Shown here: piece by piece, positions 31,977 through 38,981 of the stretch
Layout of the letters: each line of letters begins with the position of its first letter
How positions within the stretch are numbered: position 1 is the stretch's first letter
Assembly: GCA_019912965.1 (NCBI GenBank)
Contig: JAIOHM010000123.1
Coordinates: 1 to 40,894, forward strand
Direction of reading: 5' to 3'
From: Anaerolineae bacterium
Lineage (GTDB): Bacteria; Chloroflexota; Anaerolineae; Aggregatilineales; Phototrophicaceae
Length of the DNA stretch: 40,894 nucleotides
The notes under the pieces: model-generated
Database searches by the model: none
Told to the model about the DNA's origin: nothing
The model's input: only the letters and a program-made list of their open reading frames with translations
Position numbers and translations under genes: made by a program

Positions 31977-31989
31977 AGCCCAATGGGCT
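31977..31989. promoter_or_regulatory. Perfect 13-base palindrome in the lacI / binding-protein gap
   Basis: AGCCCA A TGGGCT is a perfect dyad 108 bases upstream of the binding-protein start. It differs from the lacI operator at 33134 and has no T-run in the direction of transcription, so it is more likely a protein site than a terminator. The rest of this 200-base gap shows no convincing promoter. Confidence 0.3.
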
Positions 31990-32069
31990 TTAAAAAATAC
32001 ACAGTCTCAACAGAATTCACGCCGAAACAAACGAACGCGTGCATTTCTGGTTGATAAAGAGCCTTCCGC

Positions 32070-33098
32070 CTAAACAGGTTCTGAATAGTGCTGCGTGGTT
32101 CCTCGCACAATCACTTCCAGTGCTGGTAAATAACGTCGTGCAACGTTGTCAGGTGTGTTCAGCATATCCAGCAGAAGCTGCATTCCGAGATAACCGCTTT
32201 GTTCAAGATGTTGTCGCACGGTTGTCAGCCCAATAAAGCGGCTTAACTGCACATCGTCGAAGCCAATAACGGAAATATCTTCAGGCACGCGCAGCCCCGC
32301 CTCTCGGACGGCCAGAATACAGCCCACGGCTTGGATATCGGACATCGCAAAGATGGCGGTAGGCATCTCCGGCAGATCTAAAAGTTGTTCGGTAAGCCGG
32401 TATGCCATATCTTCGCCATGTTCTCCCAAACACACATATTCCGGACGGTAAGGTGCATCGTATTCCTCCAGGGCGGAGATGTAGCCCTTGTAGCGCAACT
32501 CCCCTGTGGGAAAACCATAGGGGTCGGGGAATTTATCTCCCACATAGGCAATGCGGCGATGTCCGAGTTCTAACAGGTGTTGCGTTGCCAGATAACCGCC
32601 GTGTTTATTATCCGGGCTGATGCAGTTCAAGGCCTCGGCACACGCATCGCTCAAGGTGACGAATGGGATACCCGCTTGCGTCAGTAAATAGCGCTGTTCA
32701 TTGGAAACATTTAAGGTGGCGATAAGCAGTCCATCGACCGCTGCTTGTTCGACAATGGACAGCAACTGCTCGTGGTGCCGGTCTGGCTCGCTGACATTGT
32801 AAAGGACGAGGTTGAAGTTGTTATCCTGATGGTTGAGCGCCAGTTGCATCCCGCGCAGTCTTTCTACAAAAGAAGGATGCGTGATAAATGGCATAATCGC
32901 GCCGATGTTGCGATGCTGAATCCCCGTAGAAAGCTGGCGTGCGACCTTACTGGGTCGGTAGCCAAGTTCACGGATAGCACTCAACACTTTTTCCTGCGTT
33001 TCCGGGCTGACCCGTGTACTGTTATTGAGTACGCGGGAAACAGTCCCTAAACCGACTCCCGCAGTTCTGGCAACATCATAGATCGTTGGATTGGACAT
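32070..33098 (-). CDS. LacI family transcriptional regulator
   Basis: A 342-residue repressor. The N-terminal helix-turn-helix (TIYDVARTAGVGLGTVSRVLN, residues about 5-25) and hinge helix (YRPSKVARQLSTG) are canonical. The sugar-binding core includes IGAIMPF, DGLLIATL, HLLELGHRRIAYVGD and VIGFDDVQLS near the effector pocket. It probably represses the glycosidase/transport genes around it and is induced by a sugar or sugar phosphate. A promoter and a perfect operator precede it, implying autorepression. It separates the catabolic genes from the transport genes on the same strand. Confidence 0.95.
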   Translation of the reverse strand: MSNPTIYDVARTAGVGLGTVSRVLNNSTRVSPETQEKVLSAIRELGYRPSKVARQLSTGIQHRNIGAIMPFITHPSFVERLRGMQLALNHQDNNFNLVLYNVSEPDRHHEQLLSIVEQAAVDGLLIATLNVSNEQRYLLTQAGIPFVTLSDACAEALNCISPDNKHGGYLATQHLLELGHRRIAYVGDKFPDPYGFPTGELRYKGYISALEEYDAPYRPEYVCLGEHGEDMAYRLTEQLLDLPEMPTAIFAMSDIQAVGCILAVREAGLRVPEDISVIGFDDVQLSRFIGLTTVRQHLEQSGYLGMQLLLDMLNTPDNVARRYLPALEVIVRGTTQHYSEPV

Positions 33099-33133
33099 AA
33101 AAAGCCTTGCACGATCTCATCAGAGAACTCTAA

Positions 33134-33149
33134 GTGGAAGCGCTTCCAC
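33134..33149. promoter_or_regulatory. LacI-family operator at the lacI promoter
   Basis: GTGGAAGC GCTTCCAC is a perfect 16-base palindrome with the central CG typical of LacI/GalR operators. It lies 11 bases downstream of the -10 of the lacI promoter, across the expected start of transcription, so a bound repressor would block its own gene. Confidence 0.85.
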
Positions 33150-33159
33150 CAATGCGTTA

Positions 33160-33188
33160 ATGGTAATTCGCTTTTGTAGCGCTGTCAA
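33160..33188 (-). promoter_or_regulatory. Promoter of the lacI gene
   Basis: On the minus strand TTGACA (33188-33183), 17 bases, TACCAT (33165-33160). The start of transcription would be near 33153, just before the operator. The leader to the ATG at 33098 is about 55 bases. Confidence 0.6.
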
Positions 33189-33269
33189 GGAATTGGACAT
33201 GCATGAAGGTGCAAGCCAACGCTCGAACTATGAGCATTATTATTGGTTTCTACTGTACTGCGTCGATAG

Positions 33270-33338
33270 TCAGCACAATGTTGGCGTAAATTCGAGTTTC
33301 GCAAGGATACCGAGGTGAGTTAGAGTTGCCTTGAGCAT
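33270..33338 (-). pseudogene. Stub of an RbsD/FucU-type sugar mutarotase
   Basis: Six bases after the broken kinase's stop, an ATG opens MLKATLTHLGILAKLEFTPTL and stops after 22 codons. The first dozen residues resemble the start of RbsD/FucU proteins, which begin 'MLK..LTHPeIL.aL'. The similarity then ends, and nothing of the remaining roughly 120 residues was found before the lacI promoter. RbsD/FucU interconvert sugar anomers and often sit with sugar kinases. The match is short and rests on one segment. Confidence 0.4.
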
Positions 33339-33343
33339 CGAAA

Positions 33344-33738
33344 TCAATCCTTTAAGGCGTCAACTGTCACATCAGCATAGATTTGTTCGAAATCTTTGCG
33401 GGTAAAAACACCTGCTCCAAGTCGGAGCGCATTGGCCGTTCCAGCGGCAACGCCGCACTGAAACTGCTCGTGCAGTTCAGCTCCGGATGCTGCTGCGTTC
33501 AATAGACCTGCTAACAGGCTGTCGACCGATCAACGGCGCTGGTTATGGTGACTTGGGGTGGGCGTGCATGTAAAAGCTGTGAATGCACTGCTGCCAACGC
33601 ACCGTCTGCCCCCAGCGATAGGATAACCCTCGTTTTTTACTGTGTCGCAACTTCACTGGTGGCAGCGGTATATTCCTCGAAACTACCGAAACTACAACCA
33701 ACGACGTCAGCGAACTTGTGCTTGTTCGGTTTGATCAA
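33344..33738 (-). pseudogene. PfkB family sugar kinase, C-terminal half with stop and frameshift
   Basis: The minus strand reads LIKPNKHKFADVVG, SFGSFEEYTAA, then an in-frame TAA, then RVILSLGADGALAA and LHARPPQVTITSAV. After a frameshift it continues VDSLLAGLLNAAA, GVAAGTANALRLGAGVF and ends at TGA 33346-33344. This is the C-terminal half of a FruK/LacC-like kinase (1-phosphofructokinase or tagatose-6-phosphate kinase). The catalytic GSGD motif, expected just before 'SLLAGLL', is destroyed by the frameshift (only a single D before S remains). The N-terminal half is missing. The fragment is joined directly to a truncated aldolase start, as if a deletion had fused the two genes. Confidence 0.8.
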
Positions 33739-33845
33739 GTCAGGCTCGCTTGAATCTGCTCAAGGGTATTGGCGTTGAACGCACCAATGGCAAAATGCTC
33801 GCTTTGAGCACGCTCAAGCCAAAACTTTGGATTAGATAATGTCAT
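33735..33845 (-). pseudogene. Class II fructose/tagatose-bisphosphate aldolase, N-terminal 36 codons only
   Basis: ATG at 33845 overlaps the stop of the dehydrogenase gene (ATGA). The translation MTLSNPKFWLERAQ, then FAIGAFNANTLEQIQA, is the typical start of class II ketose-bisphosphate aldolases ('yAvgAfNvnnleqlqA'). It stops at 33737-33735 after ASLT, where the kinase fragment begins in another frame. The zinc-binding histidines and the rest of the barrel are gone, so the product cannot be active. It is a coupled gene cut short by a deletion. Confidence 0.8.
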
Positions 33846-34888
33846 GTGCCAAGCTCCGGCAACAGAATGATCTTCTGGTGCGAGAGGCGGTGCGCGGCGA
33901 TTTCCTCGAACACATTTGGGGCAGTGGAGAGCGGATAATGATGCGAAATCACAGCATCCATATTCAGTTCGCCAGATTGAATCGCCTGTACCGTGTCCGT
34001 CCACTCGTGTCCCGGAAATGGCGCAGAATAGGACATGAAACAGCCATTTAGGGATAGTTCCTTTCGCATCAGGTCTTCGATGAACTGCATCGGCAAACTG
34101 GCATCGAGCGGTTGATTGCCACCCAGCACTACCGAGCCGCGAGGTCGCGTTACCTGAATAGTCTGGGCTAAAGCCTGCGGCACACCTGCCGCCTCAACAG
34201 AGAGATCGACGCCGTTGCCAGTCAGTCTAAAAACTTCTGCTTTTACGTCCATCTGGTGTGGATTGAGCATCACATGAGCACCGAGTTTATGGGCGACCGC
34301 TAGGTTGGCTTCGCTCACATCTGTGCAGATAATCAATGAGGCTTTCAGAATCCGCAACCACTGGACTACCATCAAGCCGATTGACCCAACGCCTAAAACC
34401 ACTGCGGTCTGTCCTGGTTGGAAATTTCCCAGGTCCAAGATGTGGCGTGCGACAGTCGAAGGCTCGATTAATGCAGCCGATTCAAGGGGCAGAGCATCAG
34501 GTAAGATCAAAGCATTCTGTTCGGGAATTTCAACATACTCGGCGAAACCACCCGCTTGTCGCGAACCAATAAACGAATAGTTGTGACAGGCGGAGTAATA
34601 ACCCCGCTGACATTCCATACAGTGAAAACATGGGATAAGCGGAATGATGGCGGCGTGTTTTCCAAGTAAATCGTCGCTGACATCTTCGCCAACTGCTGTG
34701 ATCATGCCTGCGACTTCGTGACCGAGAATCAAAGGATACACTCGGTGACCTTTGGCGTATCGGCTAACGTCCGAGCCGCATATAGAAGCGGCTTTCACCT
34801 TCAAGAGAAGATGTCCTTTTGAAGGTGTAGGCGTAGGCACGTCCTGGTAGGTTATCACACCTTTGTTTTCCAGAACGACTGCTTTCAT
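33842..34888 (-). CDS. Zinc-dependent alcohol dehydrogenase, galactitol-1-phosphate 5-dehydrogenase (GatD)-like
   Basis: A 348-residue medium-chain dehydrogenase. Catalytic zinc ligands are in SICGSDVSRY (Cys), LGHEVAG (His/Glu) and the later Glu of ALIEPST. The structural zinc site is complete, C-x2-C-x2-C-x7-C in CFHCMECQRGYYSAC. The NAD-binding loop is VLGVGSIGLMVVQ. The N-terminus AVVLENKGVITYQDVPTP and DVSRYAKGHRVYPLILGHE strongly recall GatD, which oxidises galactitol-1-phosphate to tagatose-6-phosphate. The aldolase and PfkB relics just downstream would have completed that route, supporting a polyol- or ketose-phosphate role. GGAGAG precedes the ATG. Confidence 0.9.
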   Translation of the reverse strand: MKAVVLENKGVITYQDVPTPTPSKGHLLLKVKAASICGSDVSRYAKGHRVYPLILGHEVAGMITAVGEDVSDDLLGKHAAIIPLIPCFHCMECQRGYYSACHNYSFIGSRQAGGFAEYVEIPEQNALILPDALPLESAALIEPSTVARHILDLGNFQPGQTAVVLGVGSIGLMVVQWLRILKASLIICTDVSEANLAVAHKLGAHVMLNPHQMDVKAEVFRLTGNGVDLSVEAAGVPQALAQTIQVTRPRGSVVLGGNQPLDASLPMQFIEDLMRKELSLNGCFMSYSAPFPGHEWTDTVQAIQSGELNMDAVISHHYPLSTAPNVFEEIAAHRLSHQKIILLPELGT

Positions 34889-34911
34889 TGTTTTCTCTCC
34901 GATTATGAATA

Positions 34912-36456
34912 CTACCGGCCCAACTCGTATTTTTGGGAGATACCAGCGAGTTCGTCAAAATCTTCCAAGACATGGCGTGACACGCGACGGTAGACTTGGA
35001 AAAGTTCCTCGTACATAGCGTGTCGTTCTGCCGACGGCTCGAACGTGCGGCGGTTCGGCAGCAGCCGCTCAACACACCCACCCACCTGATCTGTCAGCCC
35101 AACGGCGCAGGCCGTCAACGCGAATAGACCCAGCAGATGTCCGCCCTCACCACCATCTGCCAGACGTGCGACCGTGAATGGTTTGTTGTAGATATCGGCT
35201 TTGATCTGGCACCAGGTGTCGCTGCGGGTTGCCCCTCCTGAGCCAAGACATTCCGTAATCGTGATGCCGTGTTCCTCAGCGAGGCGCAGATTATCATAGA
35301 CCGCGAAGGCGCAGCCTTCCATAATCGCTCGCAGTAGATCGCCACGCATGGTGCTATAGGAAAGCCCAAAAAACACGCCGCGTGCATTACTGTTCCACAG
35401 AGGGGTACGTTCGCCCGCCATATATGGAATGAAGATAACACCGTGTGCGCCCGCTGGAGTCTGTTCGACTTGTTGTCCCAACTGCTCAAACGGGATTTTT
35501 GCGACAGTCGAATCGGCCTGCGTGAGCAGGTCACGAAACCAGCCCAACGATCCACCGCCAGTGGTTCCCGCTTGTAACAGATACTGCCTTGGCAGCACAT
35601 GATGAGAGAAGATCAAGTCGGGTTCAACAACGACGTGATCGAGACTAACCGCCATCCCCCCGGCCTGACCACCTTGTTCATTGGTCTGCTGCAAGCGGGT
35701 CACGCCTGCACCCAGCGCCCCAGATGCCGCATCCAGACAGCCGACGATCACGGGAATGCCTGCCACCAGGCCAGTTTCCGCCGCAGCGGTGGCTGTAACC
35801 TGCCCCGCTATGGTCATGCAGGGATAAAGCGGCGGCATCTTCTCCAGCGAGACGCCGATTTGCTCCGCGACCTGTGCATCCCAGCGTTCGTGCGCCATAT
35901 CGAAAAAGTGATATCCATAAGCCTGCGTGTAGTCGCAGGTAAATTCTCCCGTGAGTCGTGCGACGATGAAACCGGAAACCGACAGAAACTGGTACGTGGA
36001 AGTGAAGATTTCAGGCTGGTGATGCTTCAGCCAGAGCAGTTTCGGCGTGATATAAGCAGAATCGATGGGATTGGCCGCCAAGTTGACTAGCTGCGGCGCA
36101 TTGGGTAAGGCGTTCAGCCAGCGAGTCTCCTCACCAGCCCTTCGATCCAGCCAGATGATGGCTGGCGACAGCGGATAGACTTGACGATCTACAGGGATGA
36201 GCGTCCAGCCCAGCCCATCAATACCGATCCCGGCGATGTCGTGCGGGTTAATGTCTGCCCTGTCAATCACTTTGGCGCTGGTTGAACAGACCGCCTGCCA
36301 CCAGATGTTAGCATCAATTTCTGCCCAGAGGGGATTGGGACGGCTGAGGGAATAGACGTAGGAATCCTGGGCGACAATGCGTCCATCTTCATTCCAAAGG
36401 GCGGTCTTCGTACTGGATGTTCCAATATCGAGTGTCAGAATATAGCGATGTGCCAT
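34912..36456 (-). CDS. FGGY family carbohydrate kinase
   Basis: A 514-residue sugar kinase of normal length. The first phosphate-binding segment is LTLDIGTSSTKTALWN. FGGY-type blocks follow in LSPAIIWLDRRAGEE, GCLDAASGALGAGV, AGERTPLWNSNARGVFFGLS and ECLGSGGATRSDTWCQIKADI, the adenosine-binding end. The nearest well-known groups are xylulokinase and gluconokinase, but L-fuculose or other pentulose/hexulose kinases share these motifs. It lies three bases after the aldo/keto reductase stop and 23 bases before the dehydrogenase. In the pathway it would phosphorylate a free ketose or sugar acid released by the glycosidases. Confidence 0.92.
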   Translation of the reverse strand: MAHRYILTLDIGTSSTKTALWNEDGRIVAQDSYVYSLSRPNPLWAEIDANIWWQAVCSTSAKVIDRADINPHDIAGIGIDGLGWTLIPVDRQVYPLSPAIIWLDRRAGEETRWLNALPNAPQLVNLAANPIDSAYITPKLLWLKHHQPEIFTSTYQFLSVSGFIVARLTGEFTCDYTQAYGYHFFDMAHERWDAQVAEQIGVSLEKMPPLYPCMTIAGQVTATAAAETGLVAGIPVIVGCLDAASGALGAGVTRLQQTNEQGGQAGGMAVSLDHVVVEPDLIFSHHVLPRQYLLQAGTTGGGSLGWFRDLLTQADSTVAKIPFEQLGQQVEQTPAGAHGVIFIPYMAGERTPLWNSNARGVFFGLSYSTMRGDLLRAIMEGCAFAVYDNLRLAEEHGITITECLGSGGATRSDTWCQIKADIYNKPFTVARLADGGEGGHLLGLFALTACAVGLTDQVGGCVERLLPNRRTFEPSAERHAMYEELFQVYRRVSRHVLEDFDELAGISQKYELGR

Positions 36457-36459
36457 CGG

Positions 36460-37500
36460 TTATGCCTGGGTAATCTCACCCTGAACGTCCCAGAGATCTT
36501 CCCAGTTTTGTCCCTCTTTCCACAGGAATACCTGCCCTTTGATTAAGCGGCAGTTCTTGTCAATCTTTGTAATCGCCATCATCTCTTCGTCCGTCAACGG
36601 CTCCATCACGGCGCAGCGAAGGTTCGCAAGATAGTGGCTGCGCGTGGTCGAAAAGGGGATCGGTACCTGCCCGCGCTGGATCGCCCACTTCAGGCAAACG
36701 ATAGCCGGATGAACGTTGAGCCGCTGCGCGATCTGGACAATCAGCGGGTCTTCCATATCCACCGTGTCTTCGTCAGTTCGGTCGCGTTCCGGGCGGCGCG
36801 GTGAACCGATGGGACTAAAGGCAATGGGGATGATGCTGTTTTCAACTACAAACTTGAACAATTCCGGTTGCTGAAAGTGCGGGTGCAGTTCCATTTCGGT
36901 GGCGGTCGGCTGGATGCGCGTATCGCGCAGCAGCAGCGTGAGCTTTGGGATAGTCATGTTGCTGGTGCCAATGTGCCGCACCAGTCCCATGTCAACCAGC
37001 TTTTCCAACTGCCGCCATGTTTTCATGAAATTCTCGTGGATGTAGGGACGTGCATGGGGATCTCGCGAGGTCACCTCCACACCAGGTGCATGGTAATTGG
37101 GGAACGGCCAATGAATGAGATATAGGTCAAGATAATCTAACTGCAAGTCCTTGAGCGAATGCTCGCAGGCGGGGATCACATCCTTTTCATCATGTTTATC
37201 GTTCCAAAGCTTTGATGTAATCCAGAGGTCTTCACGCTTGACACCATTTTGCATAGCGTGTCGCAGTGACTGTCCGACCAAATGCTCATTGCCATAGACG
37301 GCGGCACAGTCAATGTGGCGATACCCCACTTCAATAGCGCCTTTGACGGCCTCGGCAATCGATTCACCGGAATAATGATCCGAGCCGAACGTTCCCAGAC
37401 CGATAGCCGGCATCCTCGCGCCTGTTGAGGTGGTTTTATACGGAACGCTGTCGGGGTTCACGCCGTCAGCGGCGAACTGATGCGGTGTTGGTTGTGACAT
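36460..37500 (-). CDS. Aldo/keto reductase
   Basis: A 346-residue AKR. The catalytic tetrad is visible: Asp and Tyr in HIDCAAVYGNE, Lys in ITSKLWN, His in YLIHWPFP. The NADPH-binding end is in the GQVPIPFSTTRSHYLANLR region. The N-terminus has a roughly 25-residue extension before ARMPAIGLGTFG. AKRs of this group reduce aldoses to alditols or oxidise them. Combined with the FGGY kinase and GatD-like enzyme, a reduction-phosphorylation-oxidation route for an aldose is conceivable. ATG 37500 is chosen; a TTG at 37506 is five bases from AAGG and also possible. It follows GH29 after a short gap. Confidence 0.92.
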   Translation of the reverse strand: MSQPTPHQFAADGVNPDSVPYKTTSTGARMPAIGLGTFGSDHYSGESIAEAVKGAIEVGYRHIDCAAVYGNEHLVGQSLRHAMQNGVKREDLWITSKLWNDKHDEKDVIPACEHSLKDLQLDYLDLYLIHWPFPNYHAPGVEVTSRDPHARPYIHENFMKTWRQLEKLVDMGLVRHIGTSNMTIPKLTLLLRDTRIQPTATEMELHPHFQQPELFKFVVENSIIPIAFSPIGSPRRPERDRTDEDTVDMEDPLIVQIAQRLNVHPAIVCLKWAIQRGQVPIPFSTTRSHYLANLRCAVMEPLTDEEMMAITKIDKNCRLIKGQVFLWKEGQNWEDLWDVQGEITQA

Positions 37501-37539
37501 AATCAATTTGCCTTGTCTTCCATCTTTTACGCTGGTTGC

Positions 37540-38979
37540 TTATTTAAGTGTGATTTTGAATGAATAGGCATGGTCACAAGGCCGCTGGGCTGGTGTAGTG
37601 ATGTGGAGACCATCTTCGCCCTGTGACCACGATAGCGCTTCGGACGAACCAAGCATTTCGATTGAAGCAATCTGCTCAGCGCTGATCCGAGAGCCACTCG
37701 CCAACGACTTGATGAGGGTGCTTTCTCCCGGCCAACCCAGGCAGACGGCATAGAGCGTCCGATCCCGGCTGGTGAAACGTATGTCCTGCGCGGTGAAGGC
37801 TTTGTCCTCGCGTTCACGCATATGTCCTTCGCCAACAATGGTGGTGCCTTCGCCAAAGGTGTGCCAGTGGCGCGTACCATAGATGGCCTCGCCATTCGTT
37901 GTCAGCCATTCGCCGAGTCCTAGCAGGCGATTAGCTGCCTCGTCGGGTATTGTTCCATCCGGCTTTGGCCCGACGTTGAGCAGGAGATTGCCGTTCTTGC
38001 TGACAATATCGACCAGATCATGCACCAGGGTCGTTACGGATTTAAATTCGTCGTTTTCGACATAGCACCATGACTTGTAACTGACTGAGGTATCGGTTTG
38101 CCAGTAATCTTCGCGTATGTCGTTTAATTTTCCGCGCTCGATGTCGTAGAGAGCGGCGCCCTTCGGAAACGCCTCGAATTTGTGCTGGAGCACGACTCCC
38201 TTGTTCCATTCTGATGCACGGTTGTAATAATGAGCGGCGAATCGTTGAAGATACGGCTCGAAAACAGCCTGCTCAATCCACCAGTCAAACCAGAAAACTT
38301 GCGGTTGGTACTTATCGACCAATTCACTACAGCGCGCCAACCAGTCTTCCAGAAATTTGGCGTTTGGGCGAGGATGCCAATCCTTGCTGATCCATTCCGC
38401 CGAACTAAACGAAGCTTGCGGCGAGGCTTCGACGGCTGGACCATAGAAAGCAGCGTAACGCGGGTCTTGTACATCTGATGGAAACTTCCTTCCGCCATCC
38501 AGAAACCACCAGTGTTCAGCGCGGTGGCTGGACACACCAAAGACCAACCCATTGCGTCGAGCCGCTGCCGCTAACTGGGCGACCACATCGCGCTTCGGCC
38601 CCATTTTCGCGGCGTTCCAGTCAGAGAGTGCCGTGTCGTACATCGGGAAGCCGTCGTGATGCTCTGCGACTGGAACAACATAGTGCGCGCCAGCCTTTTT
38701 GAACAGATCAATCCACGCATCGGGATCGAATTTCTCGGCTGTGAACATCGGGAGGAAATCTTTGTATCCAAACCGGGTATGCTCACCCCAGGTTTCCACA
38801 TGATGTTTGAATTCCGGGCTTCCCTGCTGATACATATTACGAGGATACCATTCGTTCGAAAAAGCAGGAACCGAATAAATACCCCAGTGAATAAAGATGC
38901 CCAGTTTGGCATCCTCAAACCACTGTGGCACTGAATACTGTATTAGTGATTCCCAGGTAGGTTCAAAGCGTACGACCAT
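37540..38979 (-). CDS. Alpha-L-fucosidase (GH29)
   Basis: A 479-residue GH29 enzyme. The N-terminal WFEDAKLGIFIHWGIYSVPAF, EWYPRNMY, and GAHYVVPVAEHHDGFPMYDT are classic. The nucleophile Asp is in QVFWFDWWIEQ, and GNLLLNVGPKPDGTIP follows near the end of the barrel. A small C-terminal beta domain completes the protein. It lacks a signal peptide and so is intracellular, acting on imported fucosylated oligosaccharides. It starts two bases after the GH31 stop. GH31 plus GH29 in one operon suggests side-chain removal from fucosylated plant xyloglucan, or from other fucosylated glycans. GH29 members vary in linkage specificity, which I cannot determine. Confidence 0.95.
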   Translation of the reverse strand: MVVRFEPTWESLIQYSVPQWFEDAKLGIFIHWGIYSVPAFSNEWYPRNMYQQGSPEFKHHVETWGEHTRFGYKDFLPMFTAEKFDPDAWIDLFKKAGAHYVVPVAEHHDGFPMYDTALSDWNAAKMGPKRDVVAQLAAAARRNGLVFGVSSHRAEHWWFLDGGRKFPSDVQDPRYAAFYGPAVEASPQASFSSAEWISKDWHPRPNAKFLEDWLARCSELVDKYQPQVFWFDWWIEQAVFEPYLQRFAAHYYNRASEWNKGVVLQHKFEAFPKGAALYDIERGKLNDIREDYWQTDTSVSYKSWCYVENDEFKSVTTLVHDLVDIVSKNGNLLLNVGPKPDGTIPDEAANRLLGLGEWLTTNGEAIYGTRHWHTFGEGTTIVGEGHMREREDKAFTAQDIRFTSRDRTLYAVCLGWPGESTLIKSLASGSRISAEQIASIEMLGSSEALSWSQGEDGLHITTPAQRPCDHAYSFKITLK

Positions 38980-38981
38980 CT

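Noticed and set aside
33846..34004. N-terminal 53 codons of the reading frame running into the aldolase relic
   Set aside because: They overlap the end of the intact dehydrogenase gene in another frame and show no aldolase similarity; the relic starts at the ATG at 33845.
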